Of a stretch of 64,000 nucleotides of DNA, positions 33,720-46,872 are shown piece after piece. Source of the stretch: Cenococcum geophilum 1.58. Taxonomy: Eukaryota > Ascomycota > Dothideomycetes > Gloniales > Gloniaceae. The stretch covers positions 310,001 through 374,000 of the forward strand of contig KV748185.1 in the NCBI GenBank assembly GCA_001692895.1, given 5' to 3'. Under the pieces are notes generated by a model, which had not been told where the DNA came from, did no database searches, and saw only the letters and a list, made by a program, of their open reading frames with translations. The stretch's first letter is position 1. Each line of letters begins with the position of its first letter. The translations under genes and the position numbers were made by a program.

Positions 33720-35000
33720 TTATTTACAAAGTTTAATCCTTCGGAGAGCGTTCTATTTAAACTTTTATAGAAAGGGAGCACGGACTTCTAATGATCTATT
33801 TAGGTAATAAAAATATAGTGTTATTTTTAAGCGACTTGGGCTTAGAGCTACTAGAGTACTTTCTATTAAGTTCTGCTACGGCGGAAAAACCGTACTAAAG
33901 GATTACTAAAAAGCATACATCTTCTGCCTACTCTAACGATAGCCTAACCCTGTTCCTCTAGACCTATACTAATCGAGTTATATAGAGGTGCTTATACTGC
34001 CTTAATACCGCTTTATTTCTAAATAAAGACTATAAGGATATCTTTATCCGTAACTAATGTATTATTGCCAACTATAATATTCTTGTCTATTTTAGCCTCT
34101 TGTTTATACTATATATTACTTAGTAAAAAATATGTTGCTATAAGCTATAGAGAGTACTACTATTTTAAAGGCCTTTTGCTCTAGCTTAGTATTAGAGAAA
34201 TTCTAAATCCTATACGCCACTTCTTTTATTAATATTGTTTATGTGTAATGGAGAGCGCCGAACGTCTTTAGCCACGTAGTACTCCGAGGATTTTGCTTAA
34301 GGTTTTTAGGGAGATTGATCTCAGGATTTGTAGCTATATAAGAAAGCGCTTATAGGACCGTATAGAAAGCAGATGCCGTTTACTAGCCTTATAGGCTTAA
34401 TAGTCGACCTATAGATGCTTCTGTAGTAAAGCTTTTCCGCTTACTTATATTATATCTACTCCTTATAGAGTTAATTAAATATAACGAAACTGCGCTAATA
34501 ACGATTGCTTAGAACTTGGTAGGTAAAGTGTAATGGGAAATAAGTAGCGATAAAAAGAGCTGTGAAAATAATTTGATGCCTAACCTCCTTATTCCCTTTT
34601 TAGAAGGTAGGGCAATCTACTAAGGTAGTACCCCTCTACGCCCTCTAACTAGTTGCTATTACGTTATTACTACTACTAGCTACGTTAGCCCATTAGAAGT
34701 ACAAAAGATGCTATAACTCTCTTTTAATTACGTTTATTTAACTCTATTAAGGCAATAGTTCCTCGCTATATATTGCTATAACTTTGTAGTTTAAAGTCTT
34801 AGTCCCCCTTACTTAGCTTTCTAAGCTACTAACTCGCCGGGCATAAGTGCGTGGAAACTTTTTCTTTGGCCTAAGCTAGCTACTGGATCGGCTGACTAAG
34901 TCGTTTTTATAACTTCCGTATAAGGCTTATTACGGCAATTATACTTAATATAAACTGCTTATGCTTCGCCTTAATTTTTAATATAGGGGGTAAGGATATT
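33720..35000 (-). pseudogene. Unidentified RIP-degraded coding region
   Basis: On the minus strand long stretches read with stops only at Gln/Trp-type sites. One example is IIVGNNTLVTDKDILIVFI near 34,085-34,030, then SRLKITLYFYYLNRSLEVRA near 33,845-33,790. Another is AFKIVVLSIAYSNIFLLSN near 34,170-34,115. The text looks like normal protein, and frame changes imply indels or introns. No family is recognised. Confidence 0.35.
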
Positions 35001-37440
35001 GTAGGGTACTTAACCATTATACATAAGTCTAGCCTATAGTTAAAATAATAATTATAATTAAAGTATTAAGGTGCAGCACGTATATATTACCTAGTTGTAT
35101 AACTAAGGTTACTGTTTCTCCTATCTGCCGTTCCTAGGTATATTTGCCAATATTTATAATATAAGTTGCTTTATTACCCAAAAAGGCTATGCACTATATT
35201 AAAGAGACACCAGTAGTACGTTTTTCGTCTATTACTATTTTGCTAAATCCTATAGGAAAGTCCTAAGGCTTATATTTGGCAATGTAGATTAATTTCTAGG
35301 CCTAAAAGAGTATAGAACGGACAACCTATAAATATATTAGTGTTCTATTCTATTAATTTTAAGAGTATTAAAATTCCTATATTGTTAACAATAATATCCT
35401 CCCTAATTATATCGCTTTTAAATGTATTCTTAATAACCCCTTTTAAGTAAAGAGCGCCTTTGGATTGTAAAGTGTGTATAGCCTCGTTTAGATTAGCTAG
35501 GAGAAAGAGCGTCTATCCGATCGTTTGTACTTATATACTTTAGGTATTCATCCTTTAATTATTAATCTGCTAATACCAGTTAGAGAGTAAGGGGCTATTT
35601 TAGTAGGGCGTGGTTAAGTTACGTATAACATTGGAGCTGTTTTTTAAAAGCTATAGAATTTTAACACAACCCCCCCGTTCTATAAAAGCGTAGGAAGAAA
35701 TAGCTAGAGGATAAGACGTTGCCGCGGAAGACATATTGTGTAATTACTTTTCTTTATTAAATATAAAGGGACTATATATAGCCTCTATAACCTAATAGCG
35801 GATAAAGAAAAAAAAAGGAAAGAGAAGAAATAAAGGATAAGAAGTAGGACGGAAAGGAAAAGTATTTTCTAAATAAACCTACACTTAAAGTTTCTTAAAG
35901 GGAGTAAGGCTACGGGCGTGCCTGCTAAGCCTACTACTAGGCTCCTGACCGGTTAAGTAGCGAAGTGTATACGTATAACTAGTAATAACTTACTTTAGTA
36001 AAATACCTTTTTTAAATTAGAATAGGTGCTGATAGCTAATATAAGAATATAATATCTAAATAAAAGTGCGAACTATTAAGAAATAAAGACATTATTCTCG
36101 TTAACTTAATGACGTATCTATAATATAAAAAAAGGATAGAATATGTAATGACTAATCTTAGGTTAACTAAGAATAGCTACGCACAGATGTCTAAATATTT
36201 AAGCTATAAGTTGCCTTTTTTGCGTTAAAATAGGCGCTGTGGTCGCAAATTTGTGACTTAAGTGGGAGTCCTGATGTAGACTTAAGAATAGGTCCGTATA
36301 ATGCGATTAATATAAGTATTAAGTTCGGAGTCTGCCCAAATTAAAAGCACTATATTCTTTACTACTTTACTAATTTAATTCTTCTAGGAAGATAAAAGCT
36401 AATGGGATTAACCTGGAGTTCTAAATATAAAGGTATAAATAATTACCCGCTGGAACGGAGCAAACCTAAATTCGCCTAGTAAACGCCGTAGACTATTATA
36501 TGGAACACCTCGTTTCGACGTCTCCCCGCCTCTCGATCTAAAAGGGAGATTAGAATTACTCTAATGGTTAAAAGCGTCTTTTATAATAGCGAATGTAAAA
36601 TTATACGAATTATAACTAATTACATGCCCTAAAGCCATTTTATTAACACTGTTTTGTTAATACTCCACAGCTGGCCTTAAGGAGAGCACTTTGACTGAAT
36701 AAAGCTTAGTTCTGGAAAATCTGCTAATATAATAGGTGCTCTTAACTAAACTAGTTGTATTCCCATCTACTATTAAGACTCCTTTGTTAGTAGCCTGCCT
36801 ACCTACTTCTAATAATTAGGACAATTAGTACGTAGCTTCTAGTTAAGCCTCTATGCTTATTTAGTGGCTATCCTCTTTAATATACCCTGCCCTTTAAATT
36901 TAGTGCATATAAAGCTAAAAGGGCTAATAGTTATCTTACCACTACTGCCTTTAGTTCTATGACATTAATATTATCATTAATAGCGGCATCTGAAAACAGT
37001 TTTAGACGTTTTTTTAGTATATATTTAAATATCGCCAAGTATATAGTGTTGGTAAGGTTAAGTAGGTGCAAATGTGGCAAAACCGCGAATAAACCTTTAT
37101 TGAGTATATAAACCTACTAATACAATTTTATAAATATAAACCCCTAATCCTTTTTAAAATTAGAAAGCATTATTGTAGGAAATGTCTAGTGTATATCTGG
37201 TTTAGGGCGATGTTTAAGATCTGTTTTAGAACAACGTTGAGTCCTCTATAGATAATTGAAAATGCAAAGTATTAAGTTAAGGAATATACGTGCGAAAGGG
37301 TTTAAAGTCTAAAGGTTAAGATTTAAGGTTGGGTAATCTAGTTTAGGATAATAGATAAAGAAAATGAGTAAATTTAGGGCTAGTTAAAGATGGTATTCCT
37401 AAAGTCTTCTAGAAGGTATTAAAGTATAGTGTTGATCCTC
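35001..37440. other. RIP-degraded DNA, no gene recognised
   Basis: AT-rich, with purine-rich AAAAAAAGG/GGAAAG words near 35,800-35,870. Stops occur in all frames. I recognise no motif, tandem repeat or RNA gene. Confidence 0.4.
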
Positions 37441-37479
37441 TTGTTCGGTTAGGTAGTAGGGAAAAAAAGCTAGAGTAGT

Positions 37480-37930
37480 AGAGTATGGTAGATCCTATTT
37501 ACTTTAATCATAGGTAGGAGGTAGAGATAGATCCTTATCTTTAGTTTAAAGGAGCCTAGGAGTATAAATAGAATAATTAGTTAAACGTATAGGCTGTTCC
37601 TGACCCTCTAAAATAGGATACCGAACTATTTAGAAAGAGTACTCTCTAAATTAAGCAAAAAGTAAAGGAAAGTTAGAATATAGTAACCAAGAGCAAAACG
37701 CCTGACGTATATAATCTCTATATATATTTAGAGCAGTTAAGGAGCTAGTATAAGACTATAAAATTAGTTGGCGACTATAACTTCTTCTATCCTAGGTTAG
37801 GAGAGAAATAATTCCTGCGCGTAGATATAAATTAACTATAAAGGGCTGCTCTAGACTTAGAATATAAGGCGAGTTTTACTTATATATATATGCGTAAGTC
37901 AAAACCCACTAATAGGATGGGCTATAGTAA
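37480..37930 (+). pseudogene. Unidentified RIP-degraded frame
   Basis: A forward frame reads about 130 codons with Gln-site stops (KTPDVYNLYIYLEQLRS; VGDYNFFYPRLGEK). No family is recognised. Confidence 0.25.
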
Positions 37931-37996
37931 CCTTTAAGAAGCGAGCAGTCCGATTATACCTATAGGTGGAAATAGTTTTAATTTGTTAAGCCCTCT

Positions 37997-38170
37997 TTAC
38001 GTATATATGTTTAAGTCGTTTGCGTATATATGTTTAAGTCGTTTGCGTATATATGTTTAAGTCATTTATAAACATGTGTTTAAGTCGTTTATATATATAT
38101 ACGCAAGTTACAAATTACTAATAAGATGGGCTATAGCAAATGGTTTTAATTTGTTAAGTCCTCTTTGTGT
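37997..38170. repeat. 23-bp tandem repeat (GTTTGCGTATATATGTTTAAGTC)
   Basis: Three close units followed by a diverged one to about 38,100, then a partial copy of the preceding GATGGGCTATAG...TTTTAATTTGTTAAG segment (37,916-37,990 and 38,118-38,160). The whole block is a local duplication of non-coding sequence. Confidence 0.7.
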
Positions 38171-39560
38171 ATATATACGTAAGTTTAATAGAGCTACTAA
38201 CGCCTCCTATATGCAGATCTTCTAGCGGGATCTGTGTTCCGCCTTGGGGCTAATTTCCACTTTTATATTATCTAATAGTTCTTGAGTTAATTGTAACTAA
38301 TATACCAAATGTGGTAATTTATATATTATATTAATAAAGTATAGAGAGAGCCAATATATAGCTAGTTTTGCCTAGTAATACTAAATATGCATGGTTACCT
38401 TCTTATTGCCCTAATTTCCTCCCTATATTTATCTCCTTGCGGCTCTTAAACCGTGCTCTAATTTGCCCTATCTACTAGCCATTTACTCTTTAGTATAGAT
38501 TGCTTTATTTTAATCTCTAGCTTATTTATACCGGCTGTTAATTCTTTTATTTACTATATCTGGCTACCTATTATACCGGCTTCTAAATTAGACTGAGATT
38601 CTAGCTACAGCACCTTAGTTAAGGAATCTCGCCTAAAAACTGGTATTATATTATCCGTCGAGACAGATTTAGAGAAAGCTGTTCCTGTGCTAATCCTATT
38701 TAATAGGACCATAAGCCTAGTATATAGAAGTTCTTCCTATCCCTTTATTAGTCGACTATTATATTTAGAAGGCTACTAAAGAGCACCTTGACCTAACAAC
38801 TTCTCTTAACTTTGGTGTGAACTTCTCTAAGTTAATGGCGTAAATAAATATAATGCGGGTAATGCTAGTTATAGAATAATGCACCTTTTCACCCTAGAGG
38901 AACGGCATTTGTTCTGTAATATTGTAAAGGAAAATAAATCCAAATCGCTAGAGCACTTTCTCTACTTAGATAAGTTTTATTTATCGCTATTTAATATTAG
39001 TAAGGCTATCGAGCTTTAAGTAAGTTTAATCTTAAATATACTGTAGCTACTCTAATTTAGTTATAGGAGAAAGCGAAAACAATTCTGTTAAACTGGCGCG
39101 AACATATTAGGGAAAAGGGTGTAGAAAATGCTAGACTGTTATAGGCACCGGAAATTATAATGTAGTGATTTAACTGGGCAGGTTATGGCATTTATATTTA
39201 TAGTAGCTATTTTTTATACTATTTATTAGTGTTTAATAATAGATTTTGATATATAATTACACTAAAATTCTTGCGCCCCTAAATTAGTTGGCTTGCGCTA
39301 CTATAGAGAACCTAGTTTATATACCTAGAAGATTTAAAGCTAAAGTGCCCCTGTAGTAGATAAGAATCCATACCCACCCTAGTTTAACTGCGTAGTGCCC
39401 CGTTAGTTAAAGTGAATGCATTTACGGAATAACTCTCTCCTTTGCCCTAACATTCTATAACCAACCTTATCTATTCTTACTATTAATAATCAACTAACTA
39501 AAAGCCTTAAAAATAGATGTTAATAGTCTACTTCCCCTAAATCTAACAATACTATTGCCG
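38171..39560. other. RIP-degraded DNA
   Basis: No gene, repeat or motif is recognised, apart from a TTAATAAAG polyadenylation-like word near 38,330. Confidence 0.4.
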
Positions 39561-39833
39561 GCGCCTAAGAAATTTACTTTACCAGATCTAACGTTTCTAG
39601 CGCCTAAGAGATTTACTCTACTAGATCTAACGTTTCTAACGCTTAATAGATTCACTTTACTAGATCTAATATTTCTAGCGCTTAAGAGATTTACTTTACT
39701 GGATTTAACGTTTTTAGCACCTAAGAAACTCACTCTACTAGATCTATTAATGCTAGTACCTAAGAGATTTACTTTACGAGATCCATTAATGCTAGCGCCT
39801 AAGAGATTCACTCTACTAGAGGCTTTGACGTTA
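39561..39833 (-). repeat. 39-bp tandem repeat, seven units, open on both strands
   Basis: Seven units of exactly 39 bp starting GCGCCTAAGAGATTTACT. Because 39 is a multiple of three, a 13-residue repeat is read without stops on both strands: on the minus strand about 105 codons (RSSRVNLLGARNV type), on the plus strand about 109 codons (LLDLTFLAPKRFT type). The minus-strand reading is hydrophilic and more like a linker; the plus-strand reading is hydrophobic. Neither has flanking domains, so I cannot say which, if either, was coding. Confidence 0.8.
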
Positions 39834-40390
39834 ATCTTTCTAGTCTTAACACTACTGACTAGCTTCGCAACACTAGATATTTAAGAAAAGCAGGCGTTAA
39901 CGGTTTGTGCCTTTAGTGCTCCTTTATAGTTAATTTGCTAATATTTAATATAGTATAATATAGCTAACTCTAATCCTAATAGCTGCAATTATTCTATAAA
40001 TATACCGCCTTTAAGACTAGACCCTTTACTTCTATTAAACTTAATTAGTTTGGGATTAGTTTGGCTTATACTAATATGCCTTTAGAATATATACGCGTTA
40101 GTAGTTCATACTACTAGTGCCCCTTTACTAATTACTTTGTTAACGCTTAATGTAGTATAACGCAACTAGATCTTCTGATAGCAGCACGCCTCCTACTAGC
40201 GGGCATATGTCGCTTAGCTCGCCTCTTACTAATAGTAGTCCTTCTATAGATACCCCATTATATAGTTAACTACGCGGAAAGCAGCGTTATAACAATGCTT
40301 AGGATATGCGATGTAATAAATAAAGAAAAGGAAATATGTAGGAGAAGAATACAAAGTTGCTTTTAGGTATAGCAGTAATAAAATATTAGA
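39834..40390. other. RIP-degraded DNA
   Basis: No gene or repeat is recognised. Confidence 0.4.
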
Positions 40391-40399
40391 ATTGTTGTC

Positions 40400-41110
40400 T
40401 AAGGGAGTGCAGTCCTTTACCGTCGCCAGTATTTAGCAATTCTGGTGTTATAACCAGCCGCGAACCTAGTACTGCTAGTAATAGTTAATCTAGCGTTATA
40501 AGTAATAGTTAATCTAGGGTTATAAGTAACAGTTAATCTAGCATCACTAGTAGCAGTCCCCTGCTATCACCAGTATTTAGCGATTATAGCGTTATAACTA
40601 GTAGTGAATCTAGCATTAATGGTGTTAGCTAATGTATTATTAGCACCTCTGCTAGCCAGTTAAGCGCTATAGTTAGTAATTATTATAGTAATATTAGTGG
40701 CAACAGATCCAGTAGTCTAATGCCCCAGCATTGCTTATATCCGTATTATCCGCCCTTCCTAATATCTATTATACTAAGACTTCTAAGGATGCTTCCGTAA
40801 GCTACTATAGGGGGATATTAAAACCCAGTTACTAAAAGCAATGGTTAATTACGGGTATAAATGGGATTAAATTTCGGAAACGTTTAAGATTAATGAGCGT
40901 GCTTATAAATATTGGTATTGTAACGCGACGCGAGGGCCTTATTATTAGCAAAGTTCGCTATAGTAAGAAGCTAAAGATAAATTCCTGGATGACCAAAGAG
41001 CAAAAGGCGTTATATTTAACGTAATTGCCATAGAAATGGGATGCTATATACCTTTATAATGTGTATCTAGATACCAGAGGTATGGGTTATATCTTAGTAA
41101 CCCTAAAGTA
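40400..41110 (+). pseudogene. Ser-rich protein fossil, unidentified
   Basis: A forward frame around 40,400-40,720 is Ser/Asn-rich (VITSREPSTASNS, then repeats of SQSSVISN type with TAA at Gln). Repeats of an 18-27-base word GTTAATCTAGCGTTATAAGTAATA underlie it (40,477-40,545). Downstream, frames with Lys/Trp/Tyr-rich text run to about 41,110 (for example RAYKYWYCNATRGPYY), possibly a small DNA-binding domain, but no motif is certain. Confidence 0.3.
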
Positions 41111-41980
41111 TCTTACTTACTACTGTTATAGTAGATATAAACTCAAAAGACCTAACCTTTCCCTTTTCCCCGCTTAATGCTCTACGTATTAGGTTAAGAG
41201 GAAAGGTAAGATATAGAAGAGTTAGGAAGACAATATTTTTATTTCCTTACGTACTAGTAAAAATTAAAAAAGTTTTTAGACTATTTTAGCTTCGCTTCTG
41301 GGCAGAATAGGTTATATATATTTTAATTAACATAATAACCTTAATAAAAGTAAAAAGGTAGAGTTATGTTTAGGCGGAAAGCGGAAATACTAATATTGGA
41401 GTAATTTAGACTTGTAAAGAGCTTAAGAATTAAAGGGAGAGGGATTAATATGGGATTAGGTAGGAGAAACAATTAGGAGATTAGGAGAACTATATAGAAA
41501 AAAGATAAAGCGTAATATAACGAATGAATAGTTACTAGAATAGTTACTCTTTAAAATTATATATATATTATTTAGACACAGCTAGGGCTGTAGAATCCCT
41601 ATAAATCCTAATTAGTATAACTTAGCCTTCTTATACTATAAGGCAGGTAATAGCTTTTGTTACACGTATATATAAGCCCTAAACCCTAAGTATTATGTTA
41701 ATGTCGTTATAAACGTGGAATAAGTGGCGTCGGCTAGTTATATACTACATTTAGCAGCCTGCGCCTTAAGTACTGCCTTATTTAGCTATCTCCTAGCCTT
41801 CTACTACGTATAAATAGCTATCTTCCCACCTCTTAACCGCCAGATACTTCTTATTTAGCCTCTTACCCAGCTTAATAGATACTAACCCTAGTATATAGCG
41901 TAGAAAACTCTCTAATGACTATAATGCCTATGTAATAGTAAGAAGCTACTAGTGAATCCAATTTGGAATAACTAAAGGCG
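41111..41980. other. RIP-degraded DNA
   Basis: No gene or repeat is recognised. Confidence 0.4.
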
Positions 41981-41984
41981 ATAT

Positions 41985-42960
41985 ACACTCTTGATTTAAG
42001 CCCTAGTTTAATTAATTATATACTAACCTTTAATATACCTATAGAGGGAAGCTAACCTTCCTTAGTTATACTACTTAAAATATAGTAAGAGAAGGAATTG
42101 AATATAGAGGAAAAGGTAAGAAAGTAAGCATGATTTCTGTAACGTATATTCTAATCCGTAAAGGCTAAAAGAAATATCTAGGATATTGTTTTTATAGAAG
42201 AGCCCGATAAGAATATTATATGTATTAAAGACTACTTAAGACGCTAAAAATTTATTAACTACTTGGAACTAGGGAGGAAAGTATAAAAAAAGCCGCTAAA
42301 CTAACCTTACCGTACCTCTACCTCTACCTCCCCTACTTTAGAGTTATATAATAAGTACGGCGGAGCAAATAATTAATCTGGTTTAAATTTTGTTAGAGAA
42401 ATAGGTAGCCAAAATTAAGGACGAGATAGTGAAGTAGGTAACTATACTAAAGGATACTACGTAGAACTAGTGTAATAAACTTAGAAAGGGGACGGAAAAG
42501 TAGATTGCTGCACTAAAGGACGCCATAAGGAGAGAGTGTAAGGAGGTTAAGAAGGGAATGATAAAGAAGCTTAAAATACTAAGGAATACCTAGGACGTTT
42601 AGCTTAAAGCTCTTAAGGATATAATAAGATAGGCTGAGAACCTACTAGGGCGGACTAGTAATGGTTTTTAAGGGATATAATTAGACTTACTTTTTAGCAA
42701 ATCCTAATATACTCTTCTAAAATTTAGATATTTATTAAACGTTAAGCTTTATAACTTTATACTAGTAATCTCTATCTCCCTAATAGCGTTTATAATATAT
42801 TACTCTCTTTAATGGATTAGATATTAACATTTAAGCGGTCTTTATTTATATCTCTTTGCTATTAGGCCCTTTTATAGCTTAAGCGTAGTATTATATATAT
42901 GCGATATTACGTACACTCGGTTGGATAGATAGTGCATGCCCTCTTACTAAAGAAATCCTA
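41985..42960 (+). pseudogene. Coiled-coil and membrane protein fossil, unidentified
   Basis: A forward frame from about 42,390 to 42,900 reads with Gln-site stops. It is first charged and helical (LKDAIRRECKEVKKGMIKKL), then turns very hydrophobic near 42,740-42,900 (YNFILVISISLIAFIIYYSL), so a coiled coil followed by one or two membrane segments is likely. Frames upstream to about 42,000 look related. No family is recognised. Confidence 0.4.
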
Positions 42961-43374
42961 TTCGCTTTTCCGTTTCTTAGTTTCTAATTTTAGATTTTTA
43001 TTTTTAGTTTCCCGAATTCTAAATCCTAACTTCAAAACATCTTTTTATATTTAACGTTTAGCAAAAATAAGTAATAACGGTCTAATAGAATAAATACCTC
43101 TTACGCTACCTCTTCTTCTATAGACAAATTTTAAATCCTTTTACGGTAAAGGGTAATCTACCTTATATTTACTAGGTTGAGTTACTAGCCTTATATCCTT
43201 AAAATATACTTTAATACTACTATATAGCCGGCTACTTAGATAGTAAGCCTTCTACTACCGGATTTCTATTACTTATTTAGATCCTATTAGTATAAAGCTA
43301 ATATATATGTCTTTCTTCGTCTAGAAATACCACTGCTTTCGTTAATAACCAAATTACTATAGCGCTTTAAAAGT

Positions 43375-44230
43375 TTAGCGTTATTACGGGCTGCGGAATA
43401 TAGATAAGAAGTGGAGTCTTATATTTTACTAGAAGTAGGAGCTAATATCTAAGTAATAGACGATTTTGGTTGGACGCCGCTGTTATTGGCTGCAAGTGAC
43501 GGTTATAAGGTGGTGGTAAAACTACTTCTTATACGGGATGACATCGATCTAAACTCTAAGGATAAATTTGGGGCTATACTACTGTTATTAGCTGCAGAAT
43601 ATAGAAGTGAGGTAGTAGTAGAGCTACTGCTTACGCGGGATAATATTAATCTAAATCCTAAGAGCGCTTTTAAAGATATACCGCTATTATAGGCCGCGAT
43701 AAATGGGTATAAGGGGGTAGTAAAGCTACTGCTAGTATAGGATGGTGTTAGCCTAAACCCTAAGGGCTTCTATAATTAAATACCGCTATTAATAGCTGCG
43801 GAGCGCGGGTATAAGGTAATAGTAGAGCTACTGCTAATAAAGGACGGCATTAGCCTAAACTCTACTAATATTAAAGGTCGGACTCCGCTTTTATAGGCTG
43901 TAGAGAGTGGATAAGAGGGAATAGTAAAGCTGCTGCTTGCGCGGAAAGGCGTTAACTCTAACTCTAAGGATAGTAATGGTTGGATACCGCTCTTATGGGC
44001 TGCTTAATAGGCACGTAAGATTATAGTAGAGCTGTTTCTTAAGGACGGCGTTAACGCGAAATCTAAAGATAAGTATGGTAAAACGCCGTTATGGTGGGTA
44101 GTGGAGGGCTGGTATAAAATAAGAGAAATGTATTTATTAAATATGTGGCTAGTAGGGTTTATAAATAAGATATATAAGCTAGTGATTTAGCTGCTGCTTA
44201 GAAAGGATGATAATATAGGCTTTGATACTG
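43375..44230 (+). pseudogene. Ankyrin-repeat protein, RIP-inactivated
   Basis: One forward frame (phase of the ATG at 43,486) reads through seven or more consecutive ankyrin repeats of about 33 residues. Each has the pattern TPLLLAA...GYKVVVKLLL..DDIDLNSKD. Repeats begin near 43,385, 43,470, 43,570, 43,675, 43,775, 43,880 and 43,980. Stops are at Gln, Trp or similar sites, and a 68-codon piece is still open. Ankyrin repeats mediate protein binding; in fungi such arrays occur alone or at the end of NOD-like receptors and F-box proteins. No NACHT domain or F-box was seen upstream, so the N-terminus is lost or was short. Confidence 0.85.
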
Positions 44231-44329
44231 TATATACTTAACTTTCCTATAAATTAGAAGACTAGTTACTAAGAAAGATTAAAGGCTGCGGTTAACTTCC
44301 TTATGCTAAGCAAACTGTTGTTACGGACT

Positions 44330-44760
44330 CTAACGTCGTCCTCTCCCTATCTATCTTTGTGCTAGCTGCCTCCCAATTTCGCATCGCTATTAAGTTATAG
44401 GGGCGTAGCCTCATCTAAAAGATATTTGGCGATCTCTTGGCAGTCCCCATAGATCGCGTAGTTAATTAGGCCGTGAAATTTTAGCCCTAATCTACGTAAT
44501 GGGGGTTCCTTGTTTATCTATATAACGGGATTACGTCTATTTTTGGTTTTCGCCGCCTTATAAAGGCGCGTGGCTAGCTAAAATGCACCTAGTTTTTTTT
44601 AGCTAAGTGCCTATAATTAGAATAAGATCTAGAACTTAACGTTTAGCATCCTAAGATATAGCTGCAATTGCGTCCTTGTCTTAATTGTTAATTTCTCCGT
44701 TAAGAAGTATATCGGGCTAAAGCACGCTAATATCTCTAGACTGTTTCCCTTCGCCTTATT
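44330..44760 (-). pseudogene. Possible second ankyrin-like fragment on the minus strand
   Basis: The minus strand reads LATRLYKAAKTKN near 44,570 and, further on, LINYAIYGDCQEIAKYLLDE near 44,465-44,410. This has the helix-turn-helix pattern of an ankyrin repeat (GxxEIxKxLLD). Only one repeat is clear. It may be the start of an F-box/ankyrin protein, with the charged text upstream as the decayed F-box. Confidence 0.4.
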
Positions 44761-45950
44761 AGTCTATATCTCTCCTAATATAATTAGGATAAGCCGATAG
44801 TTCTAATCCCTAAAAGTACTTTGGGTTAAAGGCTAAGCGCTATTTATATTTATAGTAGATTATCCTATCTAATTAACCGTAGAGTTCTATTATCTTTATC
44901 TATAGGCCCTTTTTAGTTAGAGGAGAGTCCGGAGATAACGACTGGAATTTATTATAAAGTCCGTTAATATTCTACGTAAAGTGTTAAAGGATATGCCTGT
45001 TACTTTCGTTTGTAAGTTAGTGGAAGTTAGTAGGTATAGTATAAAAAGCTAGCTTATTTATAATGCAAAAGCCCCTATATATATTTTGAGTTAAATAATT
45101 GTTATTATAATTATTAATGTTAAATAGGCTACGTTTAGACTGGCGCCTAGAAAATATAAGGTTTTAAAGGGTATAAACGACATTCTTATACTTAAGTTAA
45201 TAGGAGTTAGTGGGAACGGTATAAGAAGCTTTCTTCTTTATAATACAAATATTACCGTGCATATTTTCGGTGGAATTACCATTATTGTAATTACTAATCT
45301 TAAACGGGCTACGTCTAGATTGGTACCTATAAAGCGTGTAAAAGTCGGGAATTATAAGTATTAAGAGTTAGAAAAGTAGCTTTCTACGGTTTCTAATACA
45401 CAAGATTTACTTTTCGCAGCTACTAAAATGCTAGCACCGCTTAGAATAACAATCTTCTTCCTTACTATAAATACCTTTTTAAGGTCCTTAAGTGAGATCT
45501 CTTTAAGGGATTTCGGTTTAGAATAAGGCTTACTATCTTTAGTAAAATGCGGTTACCTTTTAGGGTAAATTTGTTTAGGTATTTTGGTTTAATAAATTAA
45601 CTATATAAAGAGGGAAGTGGGGATAAAAGATATATAGAGTAGGTAGTGGGGGTGCTAGTAATTATACTTCGTTTTACACTGATAGAGATACTAAAGAGGG
45701 GTAAGTTAGTGTAAGGTAGATACGAAGTACATTCTAGGAACAGAGCTTCGCTATACTCCTATTATATACCCTATGGTCTAATTAATACTATTATAATATA
45801 TAATGGGCTATCTAAGTAAAACCATTTAGGGGTTCTGTATAAACCGGCAAGGTAGAGCATAAATAGCTTTGCTATAATCGCCTTAGTTGCCTAGATAGCC
45901 GTAAGTAGTAAGCGTTAATTAAGGGTTACCTACTAAGTAGAGCCTTAGGT
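44761..45950. other. RIP-degraded DNA with an unidentified minus-strand frame
   Basis: Minus-strand text between about 45,560 and 45,120 is protein-like (for example RKKIVILSGASILVAA near 45,470-45,420, and KTLYFLGASLNVAYLTLIII). Two copies of a related segment of about 180 bp (CGTTTAGACTGGCGCC and CGTCTAGATTGGTACC types, 45,130 and 45,310) indicate an old duplication. No family is established. Confidence 0.3.
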
Positions 45951-45954
45951 GGGC

Positions 45955-46872
45955 GCAGAAGTTTTATTTAAGTAAGTAGGTTAGTGTTTCGTGCTAGGGC
46001 CTTAGGTATACGAATAATTTTAATAATAGAAATTAAGAATATTGAAAGTAAGAAGGCTGAACAGGCTTGCGGCGGCTTAAGCTATCTGCTGCGGTATAGC
46101 ATCCCCTTACCCATTCTAGTTGTTTTACTTCGTTTTGAAATTAAGGGCCTGTTAACTACAAATCTAGTATATAAGCTAAATATTTAAGACTTGGCGTTAC
46201 TAAGGGTCCTTGGACTAAGGTAGTATAGCACTTTAGTAATCTGTTAGCTCTATAGGAGCATCTGCCTTTCTAAAATTAGAATTTATATAGTTGTAGCGAA
46301 TAAAGATAAGGTAGAGCTACGGCACTGCCTTTTAGGGTATTGTCTTAGGGCTTATATAAAGGTTAGCTTTCTAAATATAAATAGGCATCCCCTAGGCCCT
46401 TTAGTTAAAGAAACTATCCTATACTAAGACGTTAAAAAGACAGTATACCTATTCTTAATAGCTTTTATTTACGGCTTTATTAACGTTACTCTCTTAGGAG
46501 ATCCTGTTTTCGGCTTAACCCCAGTAAAAATCTCTAAGAATTCTATGGTTAATAGCTAGGTAAGAAGTACAGCATTTCTAAATAACCTAGAAGGACCAGT
46601 CCTAAGCTAGATAATAATAGCATTGGAGTAAAGTATAATTGTAGGTACCTAGTTTATAGTGGTTAATAGTATAACTGGAACTAAAGGGGACTTAATTAAT
46701 AAATCTGGCTAGGTGCTTAACTTTAAAGGATAATATAGTGGAATTAACGAGAACGCGCCTTTAATTAATGACGAAGCTATAGATGACGCCGAATTCCTTA
46801 CTAAAGTTAAGGGTGTATTTCTAGATAAAGGTACGTTCTAGTATCTCCTTTATAGAAAATCGGAATCTTAAC
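45955..46872 (+). pseudogene. Unidentified protein fossil with few stops
   Basis: A single forward frame (phase of the ATG at 45,984) runs for about 300 codons with about ten internal stops, most at Gln-type sites. It ends in TAA at about 46,870, which may be the original stop. The first 67 codons from 45,984 are open. Phrases include LSYLLRYSIPLPILVVLLRF, FINVTLLGDPVFGLTPVK, NEN APL-like text and DAEFLTKVKGVFLDKGTF. It is less decayed than its neighbours. No family is recognised. Confidence 0.45.

Noticed and set aside
45415..45480. Sirtuin-like phrase on the minus strand (IVILSGASILVAA)
   Set aside because: It resembles the NAD-binding start GAGISVxAG, but the expected IPDFRS text and zinc site do not follow.
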